Origin: Chitinophagaceae bacterium
GTDB taxonomy: Bacteria; Bacteroidota; Bacteroidia; Chitinophagales; UBA10324
Direction of reading: 5' to 3'
Assembly (NCBI GenBank): GCA_947474435.1
Contig: CANJII010000013.1
Location: forward strand, 1 to 64,000
DNA: 64,000 nt
Shown piece after piece: positions 28,978 to 40,290 of the stretch. How positions within the stretch are numbered: the first letter of the stretch is position 1; each line of letters opens with the position of its first letter. The notes under the pieces are model-generated. The model was given only the letters and a program-made list of their open reading frames with translations, had not been told where the DNA came from and ran no database searches. The position numbers and the translations under genes were made by a program.

Positions 28978-30567
28978 ATGAAAAAAATTCTTTTTGTTTT
29001 TACACTATTGCTTTGCACAAATTTTTTGTTTGCACAAACCCCGACTTTTTGTGATGACTTGGCAACTATCTTTTATCAGAATTGCACAGGTTGTCACCGC
29101 ACAGGAAACATTGCTTCGTTTCCATTGGTCACTTATGCCGATGCAACAGCCTCCGGTTATGCCATTCAGGATGCAGTGAATAATCATCGCATGCCACCCT
29201 GGCCACCCGATCCGAATTTCAGTCGTTTGGCTCACGAAAGATTGTTGAGTCCACAGGATATTCAAAAAATTAATGATTGGGTAAATGGTGGAATGCCTGA
29301 AGGCAATACCGCAAATTTACCATCTCTTCCAATCTATCCGGTCGGAAGTCAGATTGGAACTCCCGATGATGTCTTACTGTCACCGAATTATACTGTAACA
29401 GTTGCAACAGATGATTTCCGTTGCTTCGTTGTGCCATCAGGTTATGCTGCGGATCAGATGATGAAAGCCATTGAATTTATTCCCGGCAACACAGCTATTG
29501 TTCATCATGTTTTAATTTACTGGGATACTACAGGAACTTGTCAGCAATTAGACACTCAGGATCCGAATCCGGGGTATGCTGGTTTTGGCGGAGTTGGAAA
29601 TGATGCCGCTGAATTAATTGGTGCATGGGTTCCCGGTGCCACCCCTTTTATATTGCCTGACGGAATGGGAATTAATATTCCTGCCAATGCTGATATTGTT
29701 TTGCAGTATCACTATGCGCCCGGCAGCAATGGACAATCAGACAGTTCAAAAATTAATTTCTTTTACCAAACCAGTGCTGGATTTATTCGCCCGGTTTATT
29801 TTAATGCACCACTCAATCATGTTGACCCGACTGTGTTAACTGAGTGGCCACTGATTATTCCGGCAAACACTGTAAAAACTTTTCATGAGCAATATCAATT
29901 GCCTGCATTTGATATTTCAATGCTTGGAGTTGCACCACATCAGCACCTGATTGGAAAAACAATAAATGCATTCGGTGTTACACCAACCAACGATACTATT
30001 CCTTTTATCGCCATCAACAACTGGGATTTTCACTGGCAGGGATTGTATCAGTTCCGCAAGGTTATAAAAATTCCGGCAAACACGATGTTGTATTCTGTTG
30101 CTACATATGATAACACTACTAATAATTACAATAACCCAAGTAATCCACCGCAGTTAGTTACCGCTGGTGAAAGCACACTCGATGAAATGATGCTTACCTT
30201 TTTTGAATTCACTATTTACTTCCCCGGTGACGAAAACATTGTAATTGATAATTCGCCGCTGGTTGATATAAGTTCAGGAATAAATGAACGCCAAGTTGAA
30301 ACCGAAAACTTGTTTCTTTATCCGAATCCGGCAACTGATAAATTGATAACTGAATTTACCATTCCTGAAATTGGAAATTATTCATTTGAAATAAAAGATG
30401 TACTGGGAAGAACAGTAAAACTATTGTTTCCTGAACGGAAAATGGAAACAGGTAATTACCGTTTTCAATATTCAATAGGCGAATTACCCTCTGGTAATTA
30501 TTTAGTAGTGTTGAATAATGGGAAAAACAGCAGTTCCAGCAAATTGATTATTAGTACTAAAAAATAA
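28978..30567 (+). CDS. Paralogue of the upstream heme-motif/copper monooxygenase-like T9SS protein
   Basis: FYQNCTGCHRTGNIASFPLVTY...MPPWPPDPNF; VHHVLIYWDTTG, LQYHYAPGS, APHQHLIG; C-term LFLYPNPATDKL...PSGNYLVVL. Confidence 0.82.
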   Translation: MKKILFVFTLLLCTNFLFAQTPTFCDDLATIFYQNCTGCHRTGNIASFPLVTYADATASGYAIQDAVNNHRMPPWPPDPNFSRLAHERLLSPQDIQKINDWVNGGMPEGNTANLPSLPIYPVGSQIGTPDDVLLSPNYTVTVATDDFRCFVVPSGYAADQMMKAIEFIPGNTAIVHHVLIYWDTTGTCQQLDTQDPNPGYAGFGGVGNDAAELIGAWVPGATPFILPDGMGINIPANADIVLQYHYAPGSNGQSDSSKINFFYQTSAGFIRPVYFNAPLNHVDPTVLTEWPLIIPANTVKTFHEQYQLPAFDISMLGVAPHQHLIGKTINAFGVTPTNDTIPFIAINNWDFHWQGLYQFRKVIKIPANTMLYSVATYDNTTNNYNNPSNPPQLVTAGESTLDEMMLTFFEFTIYFPGDENIVIDNSPLVDISSGINERQVETENLFLYPNPATDKLITEFTIPEIGNYSFEIKDVLGRTVKLLFPERKMETGNYRFQYSIGELPSGNYLVVLNNGKNSSSSKLIISTKK

Positions 30568-30580
30568 TTTCAAGCATAAT

Positions 30581-30623
30581 ATTTCCCGCAGAGAATTTAG
30601 GTTTCTTTGCGGGAAATTTTTTT
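30581..30623 (+). terminator. Rho-independent-like terminator after the second heme/Cu gene
   Basis: TTTCCCGCA/TGCGGGAAA stem followed by seven T. Confidence 0.75.
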
Positions 30624-31115
30624 ATGGAATTAAAATACGGAGTGCTTACCGGAATTGCCTGTGTGATTTTTCGTGCATTTGAATTTTACATGGGATGGCC
30701 CGACAGTGAACTTGGTCAATACAGTGCTTACATCGGAATATTAATTATGGCAGCAGGTGCATACTTATGTGTTGTTGAAACCAGAAAATTGAATAATGAA
30801 AAAATGACTTTTGGAAAATCTTTTTTCACGGCCATTACAGTATGTTTTGTAATAGCACTGATGATGGGGGTACATGCTTATGTCTATAATAGCACAGTTG
30901 ACCCGAAACGAAAAGATAGAATGGCTATACAATTTCACAATGAAATGGTTAAAGAAAAAAGAACTGAAGCTGAAATAAAACAGGTGGAAGAAAATGCGCG
31001 CTCCTATTTCTCTCCAATGGGGCAGGTAACTGCCGAGTCAGGTGGAACCATGATAGCCGGTTTATTTGTATCACTTGTGATTGCTGGATTTACGCGAGCG
31101 AAAAAGATTGATTGA
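30624..31115 (+). CDS. DUF4199-like membrane protein
   Basis: Membrane segments with KLNNEKMTFGKSFFTAITVCFVIALMMGVHAYVYNSTVDP; similar in layout to DUF4199 proteins. Confidence 0.6.
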   Translation: MELKYGVLTGIACVIFRAFEFYMGWPDSELGQYSAYIGILIMAAGAYLCVVETRKLNNEKMTFGKSFFTAITVCFVIALMMGVHAYVYNSTVDPKRKDRMAIQFHNEMVKEKRTEAEIKQVEENARSYFSPMGQVTAESGGTMIAGLFVSLVIAGFTRAKKID

Positions 31116-31130
31116 CTAGTATCCTGAAAT

Positions 31131-31162
31131 ACAAATGCCCTTCATATCTGAAAGGCATTTGT
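31131..31162. terminator. Bidirectional-looking terminator between convergent genes
   Basis: ACAAATGCC...GGCATTTGT palindrome between the ends of 30624..31115(+) and 31195..32499(-). Confidence 0.6.
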
Positions 31163-31194
31163 ATTAAACTTTTTTCAAAATTATTTTAATCAGA

Positions 31195-32499
31195 TCAAAT
31201 CATATTCTTAATAATCTCATCACCAAACTCAGAGCATTTTAAAAGTGTAGCACCTGTCATTTGTCGTTCAAAATCATAAGTCACTCTTTTCAAAGCAATA
31301 CTTTTTTCCAACCCTTTATAAATAAGTGCTGATGCTTCAATCCATCCAAGATGTTCGAACATCATGGCTCCGCTTAAAATTACCGAACCCGGATTTACTT
31401 TATCAAGATTCGCATACTTAGGAGCTGTGCCGTGAGTTGCTTCAAAAATTGCATGTCCTGTTACACCATTGATATTTGCTCCCGGTGCAATACCTATTCC
31501 ACCAACCTGCGCGGCCAATGCATCGCTTAAATAATCTCCGTTCAGATTCAAAGTAGCTATCACATCAAAATCTTCGGGGCGAGTGAGTATCTGCTGAAGG
31601 GTGATATCGGCAATGGCATCTTTAATGATCAGTCCGGCACCAGGTTTTCCTTCCGGAATTTTGCACCACGGTCCGCCATCAATTTCCACCGCACCAAAAA
31701 AATCTTTCGCCACTTTATAACTCCAGTCGCGGAAACCACCTTCAGTAAACTTCATGATGTTTCCCTTGTGCACAATCGTAACACTTTTTTTATTGTGCTT
31801 AATGGCATAGCTGATGGCCGAATGCATTAATCGTTCGGTGCCTAAGTAACTCACGGGTTTAATTCCGATTCCGACTTCAATATCTACTTCACGCTTTGGT
31901 GAACCAACTGCTTCTAATTGGTTTTGCCACTCAACAGATTTTTCTTTTGTACCAAAACGAATTTTATCAAACATCTTCGGAAATTCCTGTTGAATAAAAT
32001 CCAAAACTTTTTTTGCTTCAGGGGTTCCGGCAGCAAATTCAATTCCTGCATAAATATCTTCAGTGTTCTCTCGAAAAATAACCATATCAACCGCGCCCGG
32101 ATTTTTTACAGGAGATGGAACTCCTTCAAACCAACGCACAGGACGAAGGCACACATATAAATCAAGAATTTGACGAAGTGCTACATTCAATGAACGAATA
32201 CCACCACCAACCGGAGTTGTCAGTGGGCCTTTAATTCCAACAAGGTATTCTTTAAAAGCTGCAAGAGTTTCATCGGGTAACCAGTTTCCTGTTTTGTTAA
32301 ATGCTTTTTCGCCGGCAAGTACTTCCATCCAACTTATTTTTTTTGTTCCGCCATATGCTTTTTCAACAGCGGCATCAAGCACTCGCACTGATGATTTCCA
32401 GATATCAGCACCTGTACCGTCGCCTTCAATAAATGGTATAATTGGATTATTTGGCACCGTTAATCGGCCCTCATGCATAGTAATTTTTTCACCCGTCAT
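31195..32499 (-). CDS. icd: Isocitrate dehydrogenase (NADP+)
   Basis: [103 protein letters not shown] at 32499 preferred over 32550. Confidence 0.95.
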   Translation of the reverse strand: MTGEKITMHEGRLTVPNNPIIPFIEGDGTGADIWKSSVRVLDAAVEKAYGGTKKISWMEVLAGEKAFNKTGNWLPDETLAAFKEYLVGIKGPLTTPVGGGIRSLNVALRQILDLYVCLRPVRWFEGVPSPVKNPGAVDMVIFRENTEDIYAGIEFAAGTPEAKKVLDFIQQEFPKMFDKIRFGTKEKSVEWQNQLEAVGSPKREVDIEVGIGIKPVSYLGTERLMHSAISYAIKHNKKSVTIVHKGNIMKFTEGGFRDWSYKVAKDFFGAVEIDGGPWCKIPEGKPGAGLIIKDAIADITLQQILTRPEDFDVIATLNLNGDYLSDALAAQVGGIGIAPGANINGVTGHAIFEATHGTAPKYANLDKVNPGSVILSGAMMFEHLGWIEASALIYKGLEKSIALKRVTYDFERQMTGATLLKCSEFGDEIIKNMI

Positions 32500-32650
32500 T
32501 TTAGTATTGTTTTGTTTAAGAGGGCGCAAATATAAAAGTCTGCCCTTCACTTTGATGTGATGAATATTTTTTTTGGAGAAATGAAAATGAATCTTTTAAT
32601 TCTTTCAATGAAGAATAATAGTTCAATTAGAAAAAATCGAAAAGAATTTT

Positions 32651-32890
32651 CTATTCAACTGTTTCGCCTGACATCGCTGCTAATTCAACTTCCAACTCAG
32701 CTGTAAGCACTGAAATTTTTTCTTCCAGTTTCATCATTTTTTCTGAATCCATAACCCGTAACATTGGAAAATGCTCCAATGCTAATTCGGTTAATGAATC
32801 AACTGCTTCATGAATGAATAATGGTTCTTTTACTTCTGTGTTATTTCCTGTAAGCGAATTCAACGCTTCGAGGTCTTGCTTGGTAATCAT
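32651..32890 (-). CDS. Small hypothetical protein
   Basis: 79 aa intact ORF (MITKQDLEALNSLTGNNTEVKE...); isolated, no overlapping alternative. Confidence 0.5.
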   Translation of the reverse strand: MITKQDLEALNSLTGNNTEVKEPLFIHEAVDSLTELALEHFPMLRVMDSEKMMKLEEKISVLTAELEVELAAMSGETVE

Positions 32891-33036
32891 TGAGTTTTGA
32901 TTTGGTGAACGAAAATTACGATATAGTTTTTTTATTACAACTATGATTTTTAACAGATGTTCATTTCGTTATTTCTGAAAATTATATTGCCGACTCATTA
33001 ATAATAAATTTACGATTCAATTATTAAACAAAATAA

Positions 33037-34440
33037 ATGAAAATTCAATTCTGTGGTGCTGCAAGAACCGTTACCGGAAGTTCGCATTTAATTATACTGG
33101 AAGATGGATATAAAATTTTGCTGGACTGTGGTTTATTTCAAGGGCAAGATGCATACAACGATGAAAACAATCTGAAATTTTTATTTCGCCCCGAAGAAAT
33201 TGATTGTCTGGTTCTTTCTCATGCACACATTGATCACTCAGGAAGAATTCCGAAATTGGTTAAAGAAGGATTTACCGGAAGGATTATTTGTACATCAGCC
33301 ACAAAAGATTTATCAGAAATTATGCTGGCAGATAGTGCACACATTCAGGAGAAAGATACTCAATATGAAAATAAAAAAAGAAAGAAGAGAGGACTTGGAT
33401 TGGTAAATCCGTTATACTCGATTGAAGATGCACAACACTCATTAAAATTATTTCTTGCAATAAAATATGAAGAGTGGTATCCGATACGCGAGGGTGTTGA
33501 AGTTATGATTCGCGACAATGGTCACATTCTCGGGAGCGGAAGTGTAACATTAAAAATAATAGAAGGCGACCGTTTAATAAGAGTTGGATTTTCAGGCGAC
33601 ATCGGAAGACCAAGCAGACCGATATTGAAAGACCCAAAACAAATGGATGATTTGGATTTTCTGTTATGCGAATCAACTTACGGAGGAAGAATTCACGAAG
33701 CATTTCCTGATGATCTCAATCATTTTTACGATGTAATAAAAAGCACCTGTATTGACAGGAAAGGAAAAATCATTATTCCTGCATTCAGTTTAGGAAGAAC
33801 ACAAGAAATAGTTTACATGCTTGATAAATTACATCATGAAAAAAATTTAGATCGCATTCCCGTTTATGTTGACAGTCCGCTTTCAACTAACGCCACAGCA
33901 ATTTATAGAAATCATCCTGAGTGTTTTGATGAAGAAATTTGTACCCATTTAAAAACTGATTCTAACCCTTTTGGCTTTAATAATCTGCAATACATTACTG
34001 AAGTTGAAGAATCAAAACAATTAAATTTTGAAGAAGGCCCTGCAATAATAATTTCGGCTTCAGGAATGGCTGAAGCCGGAAGAATTGTTCATCATATTTC
34101 AAACAATATTGAAAATGAAAAAAATACAATACTAATGGTTGGTTATTGTGCAAAAGGAACTCTCGGCGCTCGAATCAGAGACGGAGAAAAAGAAATAAAA
34201 CTATTTGGTGAAGTAAAACAAGTGAAAGCCCATGTTGAATTGATGGATTCATTCAGTGCTCACGGCGATCAAAGGGAGATGCTTGATTTTTTAGATAACT
34301 TAAACCGAACCGAATTGAAAAAATTATTCCTTGTTCATGGCGATTATGAAGAAGGGCAATTGCCCTTTAAAAAATGCTTGGAAGAAAGGCATTTTCAAAA
34401 TGTTATAATTCCTGAAAAGAGTTCTATCGTAACAATTTGA
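33037..34440 (+). CDS. MBL-fold metallo-hydrolase with beta-CASP/RNA-specificity domains
   Basis: GAARTVTGSSHL, LDCGLFQG, LSHAHIDHSGRIPKLV, DNGHILGSGSV, SASGMAEAGRIVHH, DSFSAHGDQREML, HGDYEEG. Confidence 0.93.
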   Translation: MKIQFCGAARTVTGSSHLIILEDGYKILLDCGLFQGQDAYNDENNLKFLFRPEEIDCLVLSHAHIDHSGRIPKLVKEGFTGRIICTSATKDLSEIMLADSAHIQEKDTQYENKKRKKRGLGLVNPLYSIEDAQHSLKLFLAIKYEEWYPIREGVEVMIRDNGHILGSGSVTLKIIEGDRLIRVGFSGDIGRPSRPILKDPKQMDDLDFLLCESTYGGRIHEAFPDDLNHFYDVIKSTCIDRKGKIIIPAFSLGRTQEIVYMLDKLHHEKNLDRIPVYVDSPLSTNATAIYRNHPECFDEEICTHLKTDSNPFGFNNLQYITEVEESKQLNFEEGPAIIISASGMAEAGRIVHHISNNIENEKNTILMVGYCAKGTLGARIRDGEKEIKLFGEVKQVKAHVELMDSFSAHGDQREMLDFLDNLNRTELKKLFLVHGDYEEGQLPFKKCLEERHFQNVIIPEKSSIVTI

Positions 34441-34568
34441 TCAGTCTATTAAAAATCATGGACGATTAAATTTATCTACTTATCGACAAAAAACAACCAG
34501 CTAACATTTTTTAAATTGAATCTTTGTTGCCGCACATACTTTTGGTCTCACCTAAAAACAAATAACCC

Positions 34569-36221
34569 ATGAAAAAAATCTTTACGCTCCTTCGACTAAG
34601 TTTTCTCTTAGTAATTTTTACTTCGGTTTTTGCGCTGAATTCAAAAGCATCATTTGTATATAAGAATACAAGAATTGCTTCTCTTGCAGCTGACTCAACA
34701 GGTCTATTTGTAAGAATAGCGGTTCCAACATCTTCCCGATTTACCTGCGGAGCACCAATTGTAATTTATTTAAATGGTGGTTGGGGTGCTGCAGGAATTT
34801 TAACTCCTATGTATAATATGGCCAATTACGGTTTTATTGTAGTTCAATTTCATTACCCGGGCGGAGGATCAGGTGCTGCTAAGAGTGGAGGTATTTATGA
34901 TAACAGAGGCCTGAACAGTATGTTGGCTGCTCGCGATGTGGTTCGATTTGCACTTGGTCAAACAACCGATATTTACAATAGAAGTTTATATGACATTACA
35001 AATTCTAGTGATCTTGCTAATTCAATTAACCCGCTTTATTACAATTTAGGTATTATTGGAGGATCTAATGGCGGATGTAATTTATTATCTATATTAGGGC
35101 TCTATTCGCAAGATTTGAATCAAGTTGCCTGGACTTCCTTTTTTGAATCTCCAATTGGTGATGGGATGTTGAATGCTGATGTTGGAAAACCTTATGGAAA
35201 AGCGGTTTATATTAATAAAAACAATGGGTATAATGATTCAACCGGTATCTTTTATTGGAATAGACTAAAATATGCGGCTGATACAGTTGCTTATAAAAAT
35301 GGAAAAGTAACCATCAAAGGCTTGTTATATTTTGATGTAAATGAAAACGAAATCTTTAACAGGGGTGTTGATTTTGATATCGTTGGAAAATATGAGTCAT
35401 CAAGTTTAGGATCACCAAAAAAATACTACCTATCTTATCAAGTATTACAACATGCTTATGAGCAAGGGATTTTTCCAAACACAAGCCAATCAATATATGT
35501 ACCCACCCTGGCAGAATCAAACGAATATTGGTATTTAAGAAACACCGACCATTTTATTGATTCTTTTATGGTTAATATTCCAAATTTAAAAGTCTTATTT
35601 ATGGTGCGTGAAGATGATCATATTACCTCTGCTTCAGATCATCCCGAAACTATATATGCCTGGAATAAATTTAACAATAATGGATGTAACTGGTTCAGAG
35701 TGAACTGCGATAGATCATATATAGAATTTATTAAAGGTAATTCATTGGTAAACGCGCCTGATAATAATGCCAATATACCAATAGATCACATGAACATTAG
35801 AAATATGATAATGCCTGCCGGATTATTTTCTAACCGATATTTTAATCATTATGCTTCTACTTTAGAAATGGGTGATCGCGTAATGAATAATGATTGGAGT
35901 TATAATTTAGATAGTCTTTTAAATAAAATATGTCCTGATGCAAAATTAGAATCTGAAACAGAAAAAACAGATTATAATTTATTATATCCAAATCCAGCTC
36001 AAAACGAAGCCTATATTCAGGTTAATGCATCTGAATTTGGATCAGCAACTTTAACAGTTTATAATGCAATTGGTCAGCAAATGACACAAAATCAAGTTGA
36101 TGAGGTTGAAAAAGGGTTCAATTTATTGATTCTTGATGTAAACAATCTTAGTTCTGGAAATTATTTCGTACGCATCAATGCTCCAGGCATGAATCGTACT
36201 TTACAATTTACGAGGGAGTAA
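34569..36221 (+). CDS. Secreted alpha/beta-hydrolase-like protein with T9SS type A sorting domain
   Basis: Signal peptide; IVIYLNGGWGAAG, LGIIGGSNGGCNLLSILG (GxSxGG-like elbow); C-term LLYPNPAQNEAYIQV...SSGNYFVRI. Confidence 0.75.
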   Translation: MKKIFTLLRLSFLLVIFTSVFALNSKASFVYKNTRIASLAADSTGLFVRIAVPTSSRFTCGAPIVIYLNGGWGAAGILTPMYNMANYGFIVVQFHYPGGGSGAAKSGGIYDNRGLNSMLAARDVVRFALGQTTDIYNRSLYDITNSSDLANSINPLYYNLGIIGGSNGGCNLLSILGLYSQDLNQVAWTSFFESPIGDGMLNADVGKPYGKAVYINKNNGYNDSTGIFYWNRLKYAADTVAYKNGKVTIKGLLYFDVNENEIFNRGVDFDIVGKYESSSLGSPKKYYLSYQVLQHAYEQGIFPNTSQSIYVPTLAESNEYWYLRNTDHFIDSFMVNIPNLKVLFMVREDDHITSASDHPETIYAWNKFNNNGCNWFRVNCDRSYIEFIKGNSLVNAPDNNANIPIDHMNIRNMIMPAGLFSNRYFNHYASTLEMGDRVMNNDWSYNLDSLLNKICPDAKLESETEKTDYNLLYPNPAQNEAYIQVNASEFGSATLTVYNAIGQQMTQNQVDEVEKGFNLLILDVNNLSSGNYFVRINAPGMNRTLQFTRE

Positions 36222-36242
36222 TTCCTTGTTTTTAGGTGGAAG

Positions 36243-36275
36243 AAGGGCGCCGGTTAACCAGACCGCGCCCTTTTT
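36243..36275 (+). terminator. Rho-independent terminator
   Basis: AAGGGCG(C)CGGT...ACCGCGCCCTT stem followed by T-run. Confidence 0.8.
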
Positions 36276-36336
36276 CATTTTAGGTAAGTTATACTCTGCC
36301 GTGAATAATTATTTTTGACGGAAATATTTTTTTCAG

Positions 36337-38007
36337 ATGTCAATCACTACTTCTCAAAAAAGAAATTTAAAAGCCGCTACCGGAAACACTCTTTCGTGTA
36401 AAGGTTGGGTACAAGAAGCGGTTCTGCGAATGTTGCACAACAATCTTGACCCAGAAGTTGCCGAACGACCTGAAGATTTAATTGTATATGGTGGAACCGG
36501 AAAAGCAGCGAGAAACTGGGAAGCCTTTGATTTGATAGTTAAGGCTCTGAAAGATTTGAATGAAGATGAAACACTTATTGTACAGAGCGGAAAACCAGTC
36601 GGAATATTACCAACACATAAAGATGCCCCACGAGTAATTATTGCAAACTCAAATCTGGTTGGTCATTGGGCAAACTGGAATTATTTCCGTGAGCTGGAAG
36701 CAAAAGGATTAATCATGTACGGGCAAATGACAGCCGGTTCATGGATTTACATTGGCTCCCAGGGAATTGTTCAGGGCACATATGAAACCTATTTATCATT
36801 GGCAGCAAAACATTTTAATGGGACATTGAAAGGAACTCTGAATGTTACTGCCGGCCTTGGTGGAATGGGTGGTGCTCAGCCTTTAGCTATAACAATGAAT
36901 GAAGGAGTTTGCCTTGCTGCTGAAGTGGAAGAATGGCGTGCACAAAAAAGAATTGAAACAAAGTACCTTGATAAACTCACACATAATATTGATGAAGCAA
37001 TTGACTGGTCACTTCAAGCGAAACAAAAAGGTGAAAAGGTTTCCATTGCGGTAATATGCAATGCAGTAGAATTATTAAAGCGATTGATTGAACGGAATAT
37101 TTCGATCGATACTTTGACAGATCAAACATCAGCTCATGATGCATTGGTTGGATATTTTCCTGTTGGAATTTCAGTGGAGCAGGCAAAAATTCTTCGCGAA
37201 AAAAATCCGGATGAATACATTGAACGCTCTTTGGATACCATGGCAGAACATGTGCGATTGATGTTAGAATTGCAAAAGCGTGGGGCCATTACTTTTGATT
37301 ATGGAAATAATATTCGTGGACAAGCATTAAGTCGCGATGTAAAAAATGCCTTCGATTTTCCTGGTTTTGTGCCAGAATACATTCGCCCGCTTTTTTGCGA
37401 AGGCAAAGGACCATTCCGTTGGGTAGCACTCAGTGGCGATCCCCAAGATATTTATACAACTGATGAAGCATTGAAAAATCTTTTCCCTGAAAACAAAGGA
37501 CTGATTCGCTGGTTGAACCTGGCAAAAGATAAAATTGCTTTTCAAGGATTACCTGCAAGAATATGTTGGTTAGGAATGGGCGAACGGGAAAAAGCAGGAC
37601 TGTTATTTAATGAATTGGTGAGAACCGGAAAAGTAAAAGCACCCATCGTAATTGGTCGCGATCATTTAGATACAGGTTCAGTAGCATCACCAAACAGAGA
37701 AACCGAAGCGATGTTGGATGGTTCGGATGCTATTGCCGATTGGCCGATTTTAAATTCATTAATTAATACAGCAGGTGGAGCGAGTTGGGTTTCATTGCAT
37801 CATGGTGGTGGAGTTGGAATCGGATATTCAATTCATGCAGGTATGGTTATAGTTGCTGATGGAACTGATGACGCAGCACGCAGGTTGAAACGGGTTTTAA
37901 ATAATGATCCTGCAATGGGTGTTATTCGTCATGCCGATGCAGGTTATGATATTGCAAAAGATACAGCACGAAAATTCAGATTAGATTTAGAATCCAGACT
38001 CGGATAA
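36337..38007 (+). CDS. hutU: Urocanate hydratase
   Basis: [81 protein letters not shown] motifs. Confidence 0.96.
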   Translation: MSITTSQKRNLKAATGNTLSCKGWVQEAVLRMLHNNLDPEVAERPEDLIVYGGTGKAARNWEAFDLIVKALKDLNEDETLIVQSGKPVGILPTHKDAPRVIIANSNLVGHWANWNYFRELEAKGLIMYGQMTAGSWIYIGSQGIVQGTYETYLSLAAKHFNGTLKGTLNVTAGLGGMGGAQPLAITMNEGVCLAAEVEEWRAQKRIETKYLDKLTHNIDEAIDWSLQAKQKGEKVSIAVICNAVELLKRLIERNISIDTLTDQTSAHDALVGYFPVGISVEQAKILREKNPDEYIERSLDTMAEHVRLMLELQKRGAITFDYGNNIRGQALSRDVKNAFDFPGFVPEYIRPLFCEGKGPFRWVALSGDPQDIYTTDEALKNLFPENKGLIRWLNLAKDKIAFQGLPARICWLGMGEREKAGLLFNELVRTGKVKAPIVIGRDHLDTGSVASPNRETEAMLDGSDAIADWPILNSLINTAGGASWVSLHHGGGVGIGYSIHAGMVIVADGTDDAARRLKRVLNNDPAMGVIRHADAGYDIAKDTARKFRLDLESRLG

Positions 38008-38025
38008 ATATTTTCTGTTTCAGAA

Positions 38026-39699
38026 ATGCAAAACCCAATTCCATTTAAATTTTATAATCAAATTTTATTCGTAATAGCCGTTGTTTTTTTATTGTTGATT
38101 TTTTTAAATGTTTTCATTGTTAATTTTTTCTTTGCGATTAATCTTGTTCCGTCGTCCGTTATCTTTTATTCTTCCGTATTCTTAAGTATCGTTGGCTGCA
38201 GTATTATTTCTTCAAAATATTTTTTGGTTAACTCAAAATTTATTCTTTTCGGAGTATTATCTTCTTGTGCAATTTTTATTCTTGCAAAAAACAACAGTCA
38301 AAATTTTTATGATGTTTCATGGGATGGTCAAGCCTACCAACTCGAAGCTATTATTAAAATGATAGAAGGATGGAATCCAATTAAGACTCAACTTGATAAT
38401 TCAATTAAAGTTGAAAATATTTTTATCAATCATTATCCCCGAGGCACTTGGCTTAACTCATTCTCATTTTATCAGGTAACAGAAAATATTGAAAGCGGAA
38501 AATTATTTAATTACTTATGGTTCGTAATTGCCTGGTGTTTAAGCGTAGTTGTATTCAACCATTTTTTCAAAATTAATTTTTTCATCTCCTTCTTTTTGGG
38601 TCTTGCAGCGGCAGCAAATCCGGTGACAATTTATCAGAGTTCAAGTAATTATGTGGATGGACAAATTGCTGCCGGAATACTAACTTTTATTTTATTATCG
38701 ATATTCATTTTTTATTCTAATAACACAGGTTCAATTATTTTATTATCAATCATTATTTCCTTATTAATTAATTACAAGTTTTCATTACCTTTCTATTTAG
38801 TCATTTTATCAGTTGGAATAATTCTGATTTTTTTGCTGTATAAAAATACTGAAGCAGTTAAAAAATTTATTTATTCAAGCATAATGGGTTTTGTTTTTGG
38901 AGTCGGAATTCTTGGATTTTCACCCTATATAACGAATATCCTTCAATTTCAAAATCCAATTTATCCATTGGCTGATAAATCCAAGACAGAAATATCAATC
39001 GGAATAGAGGAAGCAATTCAGCCGGCTTCATTTGAAAATAAAAATCGGTTTGAAAGGTTGTTTCAATCCACCTTTTCAAAATCAATATGGAGCCAAACTC
39101 CATTAAATAATGTACTTAAAATCCCAGGAACATTCAGCTACGATGAAAAAATTAATTATGCCTTGGCCGATGGTTCAATGGCTGGTTTGGGCCCCTACTT
39201 TTCGTTGGCCCTTTTAATTTGTCTTATCATGCTTCCGATTTTATATATCCATAACAAAAAAATATTTTTTTCAATTCTTATTTCAATCTCCTTTGTTTTA
39301 GGGTCTGTATTTATTTCAAGGATTGGTTGGCTTGCACGATACGCTCCACAATTTTATTTAATATGCATTTTGGTGGTGACAGCATTATTCCTTATAAGAA
39401 AATGGTGGACCTTTATTCTTGGCTGCTTTTGTTTATTGCTTTTAATTATAAATGATTACACTATTGCAGAAATCTATTTTCCATATCAAAAAATGTTCAC
39501 ACTGGAATTAAACAATCAGTTAAATATTCTGCAAAAAAGAACTGATACCACATTGGTTTGCTTCGGTCCTTTTAATTCAAATCGTTTAAGGTTTAAAAGT
39601 AAGAATATAAAATTCAGAGAGGTTAATTCAATTTCAGAATTAAATATTGATAGTCCTAAATACCTTCCCTGGCTGTTTAATAAAGTTGCTACTAATTAA
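38026..39699 (+). CDS. Polytopic membrane protein, possible glycosyltransferase (GT-C-like)
   Basis: Many TM helices; FYDVSWDGQAYQLEAIIKMIEGWNP loop following the first TMs. Confidence 0.6.
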   Translation: MQNPIPFKFYNQILFVIAVVFLLLIFLNVFIVNFFFAINLVPSSVIFYSSVFLSIVGCSIISSKYFLVNSKFILFGVLSSCAIFILAKNNSQNFYDVSWDGQAYQLEAIIKMIEGWNPIKTQLDNSIKVENIFINHYPRGTWLNSFSFYQVTENIESGKLFNYLWFVIAWCLSVVVFNHFFKINFFISFFLGLAAAANPVTIYQSSSNYVDGQIAAGILTFILLSIFIFYSNNTGSIILLSIIISLLINYKFSLPFYLVILSVGIILIFLLYKNTEAVKKFIYSSIMGFVFGVGILGFSPYITNILQFQNPIYPLADKSKTEISIGIEEAIQPASFENKNRFERLFQSTFSKSIWSQTPLNNVLKIPGTFSYDEKINYALADGSMAGLGPYFSLALLICLIMLPILYIHNKKIFFSILISISFVLGSVFISRIGWLARYAPQFYLICILVVTALFLIRKWWTFILGCFCLLLLIINDYTIAEIYFPYQKMFTLELNNQLNILQKRTDTTLVCFGPFNSNRLRFKSKNIKFREVNSISELNIDSPKYLPWLFNKVATN

Positions 39700-39726
39700 A
39701 AAATAATTTGTGCCTGGTATAAGAAT

Positions 39727-40263
39727 TCAAAATTTTCCTTTGAAATTTTTCGCTTGCTTCACATGTTCCAGATGATGATTACAATGCCAGGCATAAAGTG
39801 ATGCCACACTTTCTAATTTTAATTCACGATTGTGTTCCGGATGAATAAAACTTTTTTTCCAATTTGCACTATCCATATTCTGCATCAGCATTACCCATCG
39901 TTTATGGGTGCCATCTAAAATTTCCAATGACCATTCAATTGGGGCATTTATTACATCGGGCAATTGGGCCCATAGGTTTTCAAGATATGGTTTTATGGAT
40001 GGCATATCTTCAGTGAGCGCCAGTTTAAATCTTGTAAAAGCATTTGAATGACTATCAGCACAATGATGAACAACTTGCCTGATGTTCCATCCCTCTGGTC
40101 TGTAAATAAATAAAAGTTCCTCTTCACTTAATTTTTCAACTTCTGATTTTAACAATGCAGGAAATTTTTCAATGACACTTATATATTCAGAAATAGAAAT
40201 AACTGAAACTTCCTTGGGCCATTTAAATTTTCCGATTGGATATTTTAACTCTTCTAATTCCAT
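39727..40263 (-). CDS. DinB/YfiT-like putative metal-dependent hydrolase
   Basis: GWNIRQVVHHCADSHSNAFTRFKLAL and LYAWHCNHHLEHVKQA metal-binding His motifs. Confidence 0.88.
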   Translation of the reverse strand: MELEELKYPIGKFKWPKEVSVISISEYISVIEKFPALLKSEVEKLSEEELLFIYRPEGWNIRQVVHHCADSHSNAFTRFKLALTEDMPSIKPYLENLWAQLPDVINAPIEWSLEILDGTHKRWVMLMQNMDSANWKKSFIHPEHNRELKLESVASLYAWHCNHHLEHVKQAKNFKGKF

Positions 40264-40290
40264 TTTGTTGAATGATTTTGTTTTATGTGT

